The notes: generated by a model from the sequence alone, not told the origin. DNA of 51,718 nt from JABDKJ01 sp964609215 (GCA_964609215.1 CAZSQZ010000021.1:1-51718); one strand, 5' to 3'. Numbered from the stretch's first letter, positions 36,408 through 44,818 are shown. Program-made: numbers and translations.

Positions 36408-36446
36408 TTGTATTATTGGCTGCTATTGCGATCTTGCAGCTAGAAA

Positions 36447-37043
36447 ATGATAGATCAAGATCTTATTGAAAAATATGGAGGAGAGTTGCAAGTTTTTAAA
36501 AAGCAAGAGATCATTTTTTCAGTGAATAGAGAGGCGAGAAAATATTTTCAGATTGAAAAGGGGCAGGTGAAAATGAACAATTACACAGAGGATGGAAAAG
36601 AGTTCATTCAAAGTATTTTTTCAGATGAAATGAGTTTTGGTGAGCCACCATTGTTTGGGGATTTTAAGTATCCTGCCAATGCTATTGCGTTGGAAGATTC
36701 GAAAATATGGGTCTTGAACAAAAACGATTTCCAACAACTGCTCTTAGATCATCCTCAAGTGCATTTGAATTTTACCCAGACTTTGGCGAATCGTTTGCTT
36801 TACAAGGCAGTTATGGCAGTTGAGATTTCTAGTGAAGCGGCACAGCACAGAATTCTCACTTTATTGGATTATTTCAAAACGCATCATTCGAACATTGAAG
36901 AAGCTTTTGATTATGAAGTAAAACTAACTCGTCAACAAATTGGGGATCTTTCAGGCTTGCGAGTGGAAACTGTCATACGGACCTTAAAAGAATTGGAGAA
37001 AGAAGAGAAAATAGCGATTCGTAATCGGAAGGTTTGGATTTAA
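36447..37043 (+). CDS. Crp/Fnr-family transcriptional regulator
   Basis: 198 residues. The N-terminal cyclic-nucleotide-binding-like beta barrel spans about residues 15-110, followed by a dimer helix and a winged HTH (LTRQQIGDLSGLRVETVIRTLKELEKEEKI). The recognition helix RVETVIR keeps Glu and Arg of the FNR-type E-x2-S-R, but has Ile in the Ser place. There is no Cys anywhere, so it cannot hold an FNR iron-sulphur cluster; heme, a nucleotide or another signal must be sensed. It is divergent from the globin operon, with the palindrome between them. The stop codon overlaps that of convergent menE in a shared TTAA. Confidence 0.92.
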   Translation: MIDQDLIEKYGGELQVFKKQEIIFSVNREARKYFQIEKGQVKMNNYTEDGKEFIQSIFSDEMSFGEPPLFGDFKYPANAIALEDSKIWVLNKNDFQQLLLDHPQVHLNFTQTLANRLLYKAVMAVEISSEAAQHRILTLLDYFKTHHSNIEEAFDYEVKLTRQQIGDLSGLRVETVIRTLKELEKEEKIAIRNRKVWI

Positions 37044-38047
37044 CCCCTCACCACCTTCCCAGAAAAAGTCCGCTCAAACCGCTCCACAAAAACAACCTCC
37101 TTGGGCATTTCAAATTTTTCCAGAACGGAAGAAAAATCAGGTAATTGGAATTCTTTCCCTTCAATAAACAAGCACACTTTTTCACCTAAAACGTTATCTG
37201 GTCTTTTAGAAATATAAAAGGGCTTTGAAATGAGATTGGATAATTTTTTCTCCACCTGAGAAGGATGAATTTTAACTCCTCCGGAATTAATGACATCATC
37301 CTTTCTTCCCAAAAGCTCGAATTGATTAGCATTTTCAAAACGAACCAAATCATTTGTTTGAATCCATTTATTGGAAATATGCGGGGCTAAAATTTTCAAA
37401 CCATTCTCAGAATTTTCAAAGGAAATGCTGGGAAGTCCTTGAAAAGCGTCTTTACCTAGTTTTCTTAAGGCAACATGGGTAAGTGTCTCGGTCATACCGT
37501 ATGACTCGAAAAAAGAAGTATTGAGTTTTAAAAGAGCTTGAGTCAGTTGAGGCCGAACAGCAGCACCGCCCAAAAGGATTTTACGAATCTTAGAAATTGA
37601 TTTTGGGTTCTTTCTGAGCAAATTTTCCATTTGTAAGGGTACAAAGGATGCAAAGTTGTACTCAGATGAAATTTCAGGACTAGAACTAGGTTCAACATAA
37701 TGTAAATGACAACCCAAACACAAGGAGCGATAAATCATCATTTTTCCTGCAACATATCTAGTTGGTAAGGCCAATAGAAGCTTACTAGAAGCGTCAAGCT
37801 GAAAGTAATTTGCAGTAAGATCTGTACTTGCCTCAATGCTTTTTTTGGAGTGGAAAATCGCTTTGGGTTTCCCGGTTGATCCAGAAGTGTGAAATAAAAT
37901 TGCATCTTTTTCACACCACATCAAGATCGCTTCGAAAATTTCTTTCTCCCAGCTTGGAATATCTCCTTCCAATTTTGATTTAGAGAAAGCAATCAATTCG
38001 CTTTCATTGAAACTCTGGTTATTTATATGAAAGATTAACTCAGACAT
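37040..38047 (-). CDS. menE: o-Succinylbenzoate-CoA ligase
   Basis: 335 residues from the ATG at 38047; the frame extends one codon to a TTG, which is not needed. It activates o-succinylbenzoate to its CoA ester in menaquinone synthesis. The adenylation P-loop is HTSGSTGKPK (53-62), later ESYGMTET, LLGRKDDVINSGGVKIHP, and a C-terminal lysine in FSGKVVRG. It is shorter than the ~450-480 of many MenE, as in other Bacteroidota with compact forms. Its start overlaps the menC end by 8 nt. The alternative of a general acyl-CoA ligase is made unlikely by the neighbourhood. Confidence 0.9.
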   Translation of the reverse strand: MSELIFHINNQSFNESELIAFSKSKLEGDIPSWEKEIFEAILMWCEKDAILFHTSGSTGKPKAIFHSKKSIEASTDLTANYFQLDASSKLLLALPTRYVAGKMMIYRSLCLGCHLHYVEPSSSPEISSEYNFASFVPLQMENLLRKNPKSISKIRKILLGGAAVRPQLTQALLKLNTSFFESYGMTETLTHVALRKLGKDAFQGLPSISFENSENGLKILAPHISNKWIQTNDLVRFENANQFELLGRKDDVINSGGVKIHPSQVEKKLSNLISKPFYISKRPDNVLGEKVCLFIEGKEFQLPDFSSVLEKFEMPKEVVFVERFERTFSGKVVRG

Positions 38048-39077
38048 CAAAAATGCTTAAGTCCCATTCTTTTGATTGCGCATAAAAGAGTTGATCACCT
38101 TCTAGACTCAAAGGAGAAGGAATATTATTCGAGTATAAAGAACCTGTTCCCAAGCCTTGCGGCATTTTCAATTCTTTGGATGCTGCCCATTGCGCAATTG
38201 CATTCAAACCAATATTCGATTCCAATGCAGAAGTGGCCCACCAACCTATATTTTTTTCTTCTGCAATAGCTATCCATTTATCAGAAAGAGCAAAGCCTCC
38301 ATGCAATCCGGGTTTTAAAATAATGTACTGTGGTTTGATCGTTTCCAAAATGGAAAGAATATCCTTTTCAGACCGTCCGATTAGTTCTTCATCCAATGCG
38401 ATGGGAATGGGTGTTTTTTCACATAGGATCGCCATTTTCTCCCATTGTTTTGCAGCAATAGGTTGTTCAATGCTATGCAAGTCAAACACACTCAATTGCT
38501 TTAATTTTTCTAAAGCATTTTCAGCAGAAAAAGCACCATTAGCATCTACACGTAATTCAATTTCCTTGGCAGAAAACTCTTTTCGAATACTTTTTAGCAG
38601 ATCTAATTCTGTATTAAAATCGATCGCACCAATTTTCATTTTTATGCAGTGAAAACCCAAGTCCAATCGTTCGCGAATTTGGCTTTTCATAAAGTGGGCG
38701 TCTCCCATCCAGATGAGACCATTGATGTTTATTTTTTCTTCCCGAAGAGAAAAGTCATTCTTGAAAAGAAGGAAGTCATCGTCTCCCCACAAATGCAGAA
38801 TAGCGGTTTCCAAAGCAAAAGTAATCGAAGGCCAATCTGTGAGTTCCTCAGGATGACTTAAATAATGCGCAATGCGCTCACAAACTTCAGCTATTTTTCC
38901 CTCAATATTTGTTCGGTCATCAACACTCAAACCTTTGATGATACCTACCTCCCCAATACCTTGCCTGCCTTCGTCTTGCAGAATAATAAACCAGGTGGGT
39001 TTATCTAAAAGGGTATTCCGAGAAGTTTTGGCTGCTCTTTTGAATTGGAGATTGTATTTTAGGTAAGAGGCTTTCAC
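38040..39077 (-). CDS. menC: o-Succinylbenzoate synthase
   Basis: 345 residues from a GTG at 39077 (MKASYLKYNLQF, the usual start of the family). Enolase-superfamily dehydratase converting SHCHC to o-succinylbenzoate. Barrel residues are visible: IKMKIG (Lys base), RVDANGAFS (Asp), HSIEQP (Glu), ALDEE (Asp/Glu metal ligand) and IILKPGLHGGF (second Lys). It starts 4 nt after a small secreted-protein gene and overlaps menE downstream, so it is expressed as part of a longer minus-strand transcript. Confidence 0.92.
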   Translation of the reverse strand: MKASYLKYNLQFKRAAKTSRNTLLDKPTWFIILQDEGRQGIGEVGIIKGLSVDDRTNIEGKIAEVCERIAHYLSHPEELTDWPSITFALETAILHLWGDDDFLLFKNDFSLREEKININGLIWMGDAHFMKSQIRERLDLGFHCIKMKIGAIDFNTELDLLKSIRKEFSAKEIELRVDANGAFSAENALEKLKQLSVFDLHSIEQPIAAKQWEKMAILCEKTPIPIALDEELIGRSEKDILSILETIKPQYIILKPGLHGGFALSDKWIAIAEEKNIGWWATSALESNIGLNAIAQWAASKELKMPQGLGTGSLYSNNIPSPLSLEGDQLFYAQSKEWDLSIFDV

Positions 39078-39081
39078 AATA

Positions 39082-39588
39082 CTAAATCCGAATTAAAAAA
39101 CCATCTAGTTCCGATTTATTAATCCAAACTGATTTCATGAGCCTTCGGATAATGTAATTCTTCTTCTTTTTTGAATCGGAGTAAAATTCAAGATAGAATC
39201 TCAACTTTACTTTGTTATGCTCAATATCTTCAATAACGGTATTGTGTATTCTGATTGTTTCATGTTTGGAATAGTTTGAAGATTCAAGAAACTGTTCATT
39301 ATAGTTATAAGCATCGACATAACGTTTTCTTATTTCAACAAATAGAACATCTTCTCCAAATAGTTTGAGATAAAAGGTATCTTTTTTTAGTTCTTTTTGC
39401 CATACTGTTAGGCTTGAATGATTTCCGTTTAACGATCTAAAATCTGGTTTGACATCCTTTGATATCATACTGTCAGATAATTGTTCAATTGGGAGATAAT
39501 CAACATTAACTCCACCTTGAGAAAAGGTATGTTTTACAAGAATAATGGTGAAGAAAACGCATAGTTGAAAAATCTTAGTTACTGTCAT
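39082..39588 (-). CDS. Hypothetical secreted protein within the men region
   Basis: 168 residues with a signal peptide (FQLCVFFTIILVKHTFS). The mature part is polar, rich in Lys, Tyr and Ser, without recognised motif. It lies 10 nt after the 255-residue secreted protein and 4 nt before menC, giving operon-like spacing though no link to menaquinone is apparent. Confidence 0.65.
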   Translation of the reverse strand: MTVTKIFQLCVFFTIILVKHTFSQGGVNVDYLPIEQLSDSMISKDVKPDFRSLNGNHSSLTVWQKELKKDTFYLKLFGEDVLFVEIRKRYVDAYNYNEQFLESSNYSKHETIRIHNTVIEDIEHNKVKLRFYLEFYSDSKKKKNYIIRRLMKSVWINKSELDGFLIRI

Positions 39589-39598
39589 TTTTAATTAC

Positions 39599-40366
39599 TC
39601 AGTCCAAATTATCGCAATTAATTAATTCGAATAACATTTCCCAGAGAAAATCACCAATATTCCCATGAGACCTCACGCGAAAATCTTTATTGTATTCGTG
39701 ATGTGTTGTAGACAAACAGATACCAGACTTGTCAAATTCCTCTTCTCTTATTAATTGATTGGAATTATTGTATGTTAGATGTGTGGTAGTATACAAGGAG
39801 TCATTATTGAAAAATTGATCTATTTCAAAAACAGTGTATTTCACAGGCTGATTCAAGTGATTATAAAAGTGGTAGGCACGGCTTGTTGTGTCTCCTTCTT
39901 CATTTATAACGGCAAAATAAATACGATTTCCATTTTTATCATATTTCTGAAATAGTTTCCCTAATAAAGGATCGAAAATTGGGTCACCATGTTCGTTTTT
40001 TACCTTTTCTTGTGGAGATAATTTTACTGTATCTACTTTTCCTTGTCCATATCTTAAATAGTAATCCAGTTCATTATTTTCATCATAAAAATATTCAATA
40101 TCCATCAATGGAGAATAAGTGTTCTTTAACATATTACTCTCTTCCAATTCTCCAAATTGATTATATATTTTTTTGAACCATTGAGTAGTATCACCATTAG
40201 CCTCGATTCTTATAGTTTGAACTTCTTTATTATCAAAATTATAAGAGTTTATTTGTTGGGTGTCTAATAAGGGCCAAGTCGTTTTAATGCACTTTACTTC
40301 TTCGTTTTGAGAAATTAAATTAAAGCTAAAGAAAACAACAAAGAATGAGATAAATAATTTTTTCAC
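39599..40366 (-). CDS. Hypothetical secreted protein with YD-like repeats
   Basis: 255 residues from a GTG start at 40366 that gives a good signal peptide (MKKLFISFFVVFFSFNLIS). The mature part has several Y-D/N-x-N-x-x units (YFYDENNELDYY, QKYDKNGNRIYF, LTYNNSNQLIREEEFD), reminiscent of short YD/RHS-like beta repeats but too few to assign to RHS proteins. No function recognised. It separates menB from menC and is preceded by a repeat-containing gap. Confidence 0.65.
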   Translation of the reverse strand: MKKLFISFFVVFFSFNLISQNEEVKCIKTTWPLLDTQQINSYNFDNKEVQTIRIEANGDTTQWFKKIYNQFGELEESNMLKNTYSPLMDIEYFYDENNELDYYLRYGQGKVDTVKLSPQEKVKNEHGDPIFDPLLGKLFQKYDKNGNRIYFAVINEEGDTTSRAYHFYNHLNQPVKYTVFEIDQFFNNDSLYTTTHLTYNNSNQLIREEEFDKSGICLSTTHHEYNKDFRVRSHGNIGDFLWEMLFELINCDNLD

Positions 40367-40410
40367 TACAATATGATTTTGGTCAAGATCATTATATAAT
40401 TCACCCTTCT

Positions 40411-40483
40411 AGAGCCTCAGGGTTCAACAAAATTTGTCTCTTCAGAGTTCAAACGAACGGTCACTGAGGCTCTCGAAGTGACC
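40411..40483. repeat. Inverted repeats between menB and the secreted-protein gene
   Basis: AGAGCCTCAG (40411-40420) and CTGAGGCTCT (40464-40473) are a perfect 10-bp inverted repeat with a 43-nt spacer. Nested at its right end, GGTCACT (40459-40465) pairs with AGTGACC (40477-40483). There is no T run. The motifs resemble dispersed palindromic repeats rather than a terminator. Confidence 0.6.
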
Positions 40484-40544
40484 AATTCGGGATGTCCTTT
40501 TTCTCAAAATTCTTTCTAACCAATTAACAATAAACCAATCAACC

Positions 40545-40559
40545 GCAAGCTCCGCTTGC
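40545..40559. repeat. Short GC-rich palindrome at the menB 3' end
   Basis: GCAAGC, TCC, GCTTGC: a perfect 6-bp inverted repeat one base after the menB stop (minus-strand sense). No T run follows, so it is not an obvious terminator. Confidence 0.55.
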
Positions 40560-40560
40560 C

Positions 40561-41421
40561 CTATGGAAACTTCGGAAACTTATCAAACTCCGCATCACGT
40601 TTCTCTAAAAAGGCATTTCGCCCTTCTTCTGCCTCCTCTGTCATGTACGCCAACCTTGTTGCTTCGCCCGCAAAAATTTGTTGCCCTACCATTCCATCAT
40701 CGACTAGATTGAAAGCATACTTCAACATCTTAATGGCCATGGGCGATTTCTTCATGATTTCCTGCGCCCATTCAAAAGCCGTGTCTTCCAATTCATCATG
40801 TGGAATGACTGCGTTTACCATTCCCATTTCATAGGCTTCTTGAGCAGAATAATTTCGACCCAAGAAAAATATTTCTCTTGCTCTTTTTTGTCCGACCATT
40901 CTCGCCAGATACGCAGATCCATATCCACCATCAAAGCTGGCGACATCTGCGTCCGTTTGTTTAAAGATAGCGTGTTCTTTAGATGCTAAAGTCATGTCAC
41001 AAACCACATGAAGACTATGTCCACCGCCAACAGCCCAACCGGGTACTACACAAATCACTGCCTTATTCATGAAACGAATCAAACGCTGTACTTCTAAAAT
41101 ATTTAAACGATGCACACCATCTTCACCTTTATATCCTCTTTTGTCCCGCACTCTTTGGTCACCTCCAGAACAAAAGCTATAAACACCATCTTTGGGAGAA
41201 GGACCTTCCGCAGAAAGCAGAACCACTCCAATCTCTGGGTCTTCACGGGCGTCCACCAAAGACTCAAACAATTCGAAAACGGTTTTGGGTCTAAATGCAT
41301 TCCTTACCTCAGGACGGTTAAATGCAATACGCGCAACGCCTTTACATTTTTTATAAGTTATATCTGTGTACTCTTTGGCCGTTCGCCACTCGATAACTGT
41401 TCTTTCGCTTGTTTCAGACAT
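40561..41421 (-). CDS. menB: 1,4-Dihydroxy-2-naphthoyl-CoA synthase
   Basis: 286 residues, crotonase fold, closing the second ring of menaquinone from o-succinylbenzoyl-CoA. The N-terminal IEWRTAKEYTDITYKKCKGVAR is typical for MenB. Active-site regions are FCSGGDQRVR, WAVGGGHSLHVVCDMTLAS and TDADVASFDGGYGSAYLAR. The ATG at 41421 lies 64 nt inside the end of menD in another frame; a later start would cut into the conserved N-terminus. Confidence 0.96.
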   Translation of the reverse strand: MSETSERTVIEWRTAKEYTDITYKKCKGVARIAFNRPEVRNAFRPKTVFELFESLVDAREDPEIGVVLLSAEGPSPKDGVYSFCSGGDQRVRDKRGYKGEDGVHRLNILEVQRLIRFMNKAVICVVPGWAVGGGHSLHVVCDMTLASKEHAIFKQTDADVASFDGGYGSAYLARMVGQKRAREIFFLGRNYSAQEAYEMGMVNAVIPHDELEDTAFEWAQEIMKKSPMAIKMLKYAFNLVDDGMVGQQIFAGEATRLAYMTEEAEEGRNAFLEKRDAEFDKFPKFP

Positions 41422-43133
41422 TTGAAATAGGCCTTTAAAATTTTATCATTTTCCTCTCTAGGGGTAAATATCTCTAAAATGGCGGGTTTTTCATCCAAAT
41501 AGAGGGTATTTAATCCCTTATCCAACTCACTAAGGTCTTTTGCAGAAAAATAAGAGAGGCCAAACATTTTAGCCAAATGCGAAGCATCCAAGTTATGTTG
41601 TGCTTCAAAGTATTCCTCCATAGCACCTGTAGAAGATGGGCCGGGAATGATTCTAAAAATCCCACCCCCCCCATTATTAATCAAAATAATTTTGAAATTT
41701 TCAGGAATGTATTTGTTCCACAATGCATTACTGTCATAGAAAAAAGCAATATCACCTGAAATAAACGTGCAGTTTTTCCCACTTCCCAGTGCAGCCCCAA
41801 TCGCAGTACTCGTGCAGCCATCAATTCCGCTTGTTCCGCGGTTTGCAAAATAACTGAGATCAGCTCTTTGATTAAACAATTGAATGTATCGAATAACCGA
41901 ACTATTTCCCATCTGCACCATTTCTCTGGAAGGAATCGAACTCAAAATTTTCTCAAAAACTTTCAAATCTGAATACGCGCAAATGCGCATAAACTCTGTA
42001 TGCTTCTCTAGGTTCTCTTTTTCTTTTTGATGAAATAGACTTTTGTAAGAACTCGTTTTTTCCTTGACTTGATTCAATCTTCCAAGAAATTCCGATGGAT
42101 TCATCGGGTAAGTGTCGCTCAAACATTTAAACGTATCAATAGCTTCTCCCGATGGGTCGATATGCCAATGCTTTTTGGGAGGGTATTGGGTAAGGATCTG
42201 TTTTATCTTTTTAGAGACAATATTGGTTCCAATAGTGATTAAAACATCAGGCTGAAAAGCTTTGCACGCTTCCTCATCAAAATTGAAAATCATGCGGTCC
42301 GTGCAAGGCAGAAAATCTTCAGAATAAAGATTAGAACCCGTTTCCGTCATCACCAAGACATTTTCACGTTTGGCAAAAGACCTCAATTCGTTATTCAACT
42401 CCGGATCGGGTAAAAGCTGTCCAGTCAATATTAAAATTCGATTGGCCTCCTGAATCGATTGAAGACATTCTTCAGGAATTTCTGCATGAGAACCTGAATC
42501 CGCATCCTGAGCAGCTTGCGCTGAGCGAAGTCGAAGTGAGTCGAAGGATAAGGTAGACAAATCGTTTAGCAACCCCTCGGCTGCGCTAGGGGTGCTAATC
42601 TTGAAATTTATATCCTCAACAAAGTCGTACAAAGGTTCATCCAAGGGTACATTAATGTGAATAGGACCCGATTTGTTTCCGTAGAGTTTAGAAAAAGCTT
42701 CTGCAATTAAATGCTCATTGTCACCTTCACCTTTTAGGTGAGCGCTGGCATTAATGAAATTCTTAAATACTTCCTTTTGATCTATGGTCTGTCCAATTCC
42801 TTGATTCAACATTTCCTCAGGACGATCTGCGGAAAGAACAACAAGAGGGATTCTTTGATAAAATGCCTCAGCGATTGCAGGAGCATAATTGAGTAAAGCC
42901 GTCCCTGAAGTGCAGCAAATGGCAACCGCTTTTTGTGTTTGTTGTGCAATACCTAAAGCAAAGAAAGCAGCAGCCCTTTCGTCCACTATGGAATAAGTTT
43001 TGAAAAAAGCATCTTGATCAAAAGAATAGGTAAGCGGTGCGTTACGAGAACCAGGAGAAATAACTACTTCTGAAATTTCATAGAGCTTAAGATAAGCCAG
43101 TATTTGCTGAACCGAAAGTTTATCGGATATCAT
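41358..43133 (-). CDS. menD: 2-Succinyl-5-enolpyruvyl-6-hydroxy-3-cyclohexene-1-carboxylate synthase
   Basis: 591 residues, about 30-40 longer than I expect for the phylum. ThDP enzyme that adds a succinyl-semialdehyde unit to isochorismate. It has the ThDP-activating Glu52 in VDERAAAFFALG, the CTSGTALLNYAPAIAEA stretch and a C-terminal ThDP/Mg region (ISGDIAFFYDSNALWN...INNGGGGIFR). Residues about 181-218, between the first and middle domains, are low in conservation-like features and are encoded by two palindromic repeats. The C-terminal ~20 residues overlap menB by 64 nt. Confidence 0.95.
   Translation of the reverse strand: MISDKLSVQQILAYLKLYEISEVVISPGSRNAPLTYSFDQDAFFKTYSIVDERAAAFFALGIAQQTQKAVAICCTSGTALLNYAPAIAEAFYQRIPLVVLSADRPEEMLNQGIGQTIDQKEVFKNFINASAHLKGEGDNEHLIAEAFSKLYGNKSGPIHINVPLDEPLYDFVEDINFKISTPSAAEGLLNDLSTLSFDSLRLRSAQAAQDADSGSHAEIPEECLQSIQEANRILILTGQLLPDPELNNELRSFAKRENVLVMTETGSNLYSEDFLPCTDRMIFNFDEEACKAFQPDVLITIGTNIVSKKIKQILTQYPPKKHWHIDPSGEAIDTFKCLSDTYPMNPSEFLGRLNQVKEKTSSYKSLFHQKEKENLEKHTEFMRICAYSDLKVFEKILSSIPSREMVQMGNSSVIRYIQLFNQRADLSYFANRGTSGIDGCTSTAIGAALGSGKNCTFISGDIAFFYDSNALWNKYIPENFKIILINNGGGGIFRIIPGPSSTGAMEEYFEAQHNLDASHLAKMFGLSYFSAKDLSELDKGLNTLYLDEKPAILEIFTPREENDKILKAYFKCLKQAKEQLSSGERPKSTQI
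42515..42597. repeat. Palindromic repeat elements inside menD
   Basis: First element: 42515-42530 forms a small hairpin (CTT-G-CGC, TGA, GCG-AAG), followed by AGTCGAAG twice (42529-42536, 42539-42546). Second element: 42567-42577 pairs with 42588-42597 over ten pairs with one bulged A. Both are GC-rich and translated as part of MenD. Confidence 0.7.
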
Positions 43134-43218
43134 GCACTAAATTTATATGTAAAACGCAAACTTTCAAAATATATTGAAAATAAAATAATTTAATTCGTTA
43201 ATTGGTAATCATCAATAA

Positions 43219-44214
43219 TCAGCTCCTAAAAATAACTGATAAAAGTACCTTGCTTTTATTCTCCGTCTCTTCCAATTCCGCCACCGCATCACTATCCTTT
43301 GTTATTCCCGCACCAATATACAAATGCCCCTTGTTTTCAAATACTTGCATACACCTTAAATTAACAAATAGGGAGCAGTTATTGTTTGCATCCATTGGTC
43401 CAATAAACCCTGTATAGAGTTCTCTGTCATATGTTTCATTTTCCAGAATAAATGCTCTAGAGGCATTCTTAGGCATGCCGCAAACGGCAGGAGTAGGATG
43501 TAATTTTTCAATGAGTCTTTTTACGTTTCCTTCATGTTCAAAAGCAATCTCTTTTTTAATATGTGCTATAGGACCAATTTGAACGGTAGCTTGGTTTGAA
43601 ACTCGAATGTTTTTCACATCAGTATTTAAGCTATCAATTATAAAGCGGGTGACAATATCTTGCTCTTCCAGTTCCTTTTCTCCCCAACCTTCTTGCTCCT
43701 TTTTTTTGGTTCCAGCGAGTGAAACCGTTATCCCAATGTTTCCTTTTTTTGAAAGTAAAAGTTCAGGTGTTGCACCTATCCAAGTTCCAAGTTTGGAACT
43801 GCTCAAGTGCACAAAAGCATTGGGGTATTTTTTGCACAACGAAGCAAATGTTTGAACTATGTTGGCACTTTCAAATTCAATTTCTTTTTTTCTGGAGAGC
43901 ACTACTTTTGAAAATGAACGGGCTTTGATTTCTGTTATTCCTTCCTGCACCAATTGAACATAATCACGGGTTTCGTAATCTTTAGCTTGAGCCAGTTGAT
44001 TAAGCACAAAACCCACTTGAGAAAGCTCTTCAAAACTCAATTTCCTGGAATGAGTCATTTCCAGCATTATGCCATCCTCTTTTGGATAAAGAAAAGGAGC
44101 AATGACAAAATGGTTTTGGGCTTTTTCTAGATTTAGAGCTTTACTATTTCCAGTAATAAAATTGATTTCCTGCTTGCCTGGAAGACGATAAAATATGCTG
44201 CAGGAATTGCTCAT
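43219..44214 (-). CDS. menF: Isochorismate synthase
   Basis: 331 residues, a compact form of the chorismate-utilising family (E. coli MenF is about 430). It isomerises chorismate to isochorismate, the first menaquinone step. Conserved blocks are EIKARSFSKVVLSRK, GATPELLLSKKGN, TVSLAGTKKK, PTPAVCGMPK and RELYTGFIGPMD, with GAGITKDSDAVAELEETENK at the end. The missing part is N-terminal. It starts 1 nt after the pth stop and is followed by menD after an 85-nt gap. An anthranilate-synthase-like role is unlikely given menD next door. Confidence 0.93.
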   Translation of the reverse strand: MSNSCSIFYRLPGKQEINFITGNSKALNLEKAQNHFVIAPFLYPKEDGIMLEMTHSRKLSFEELSQVGFVLNQLAQAKDYETRDYVQLVQEGITEIKARSFSKVVLSRKKEIEFESANIVQTFASLCKKYPNAFVHLSSSKLGTWIGATPELLLSKKGNIGITVSLAGTKKKEQEGWGEKELEEQDIVTRFIIDSLNTDVKNIRVSNQATVQIGPIAHIKKEIAFEHEGNVKRLIEKLHPTPAVCGMPKNASRAFILENETYDRELYTGFIGPMDANNNCSLFVNLRCMQVFENKGHLYIGAGITKDSDAVAELEETENKSKVLLSVIFRS

Positions 44215-44215
44215 T

Positions 44216-44818
44216 CTAATTGTATTGATTCATAGTTCTGTCTACTCCAATCGTGCCTACTCCTTTAATCATATTAATCGCTTTTTTAATTGGTTTTTCC
44301 AATTCCTTGTTTTGTTTCTCAGTCCACTTTCCAAGTACATATTGAACCTGTTGTCCTTTTGGAAAATCATTGCCCACACCAAAACGAATGCGCGTATAAA
44401 CGGGTGTTCCCAATATTTCTTCTATATGTCTCAAACCATTATGACCACCATGACTTCCTTTTTTGCGCATACGCAATTTCCCAAATGGTAGAGCAATATC
44501 ATCGGTGACCACAATTAAATTTTCATCTGCGATTTTCTCTTTTGTTAACCAGTAACGCACAGCGTTTCCGCTTAGATTCATAAAGGTTGATGGTTTCAAT
44601 AAAAAGAAGGTACGCCCTTTAAATTTGTACTTGGCTAAATCTCCATATCTGGCAGATTCAAATGAAATTTCCTTTTCTGCACACATAAGATCCAGGACCT
44701 TGAATCCTATGTTGTGTCTTGTCCCATCATAATCTGGTCCTATATTTCCTAAGCCTGCTACTAAGTATTTCATTTCAGGATCTATTTGTTCTTTTTTTCG
44801 AAACCAATTCCAAAACAT
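44216..44818 (-). CDS. pth: Peptidyl-tRNA hydrolase
   Basis: 200 residues from the ATG at 44818; the frame runs two codons further to a TTG. It frees tRNA from stalled peptidyl-tRNAs. The core begins at MKYLVAGLGNIGPDYDGTRHNIGF, with the catalytic His in TRHNIGF. Asn and Asp sites are in MNLSGNAVRYW and DDIALPFGKLRMRKKGSHGGHNGL. About 15 residues (MFWNWFRKKEQIDPE) precede the usual start; Met16 could be the true start, but many relatives have such an extension. It is coupled to menF (1-nt gap). Confidence 0.95.
   Translation of the reverse strand: MFWNWFRKKEQIDPEMKYLVAGLGNIGPDYDGTRHNIGFKVLDLMCAEKEISFESARYGDLAKYKFKGRTFFLLKPSTFMNLSGNAVRYWLTKEKIADENLIVVTDDIALPFGKLRMRKKGSHGGHNGLRHIEEILGTPVYTRIRFGVGNDFPKGQQVQYVLGKWTEKQNKELEKPIKKAINMIKGVGTIGVDRTMNQYN

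Noticed and set aside
41110..41430. Plus-strand frames within menB/menD (41110-41430, 41577-41759)
   Set aside because: Shadows of the strongly supported minus-strand men genes.
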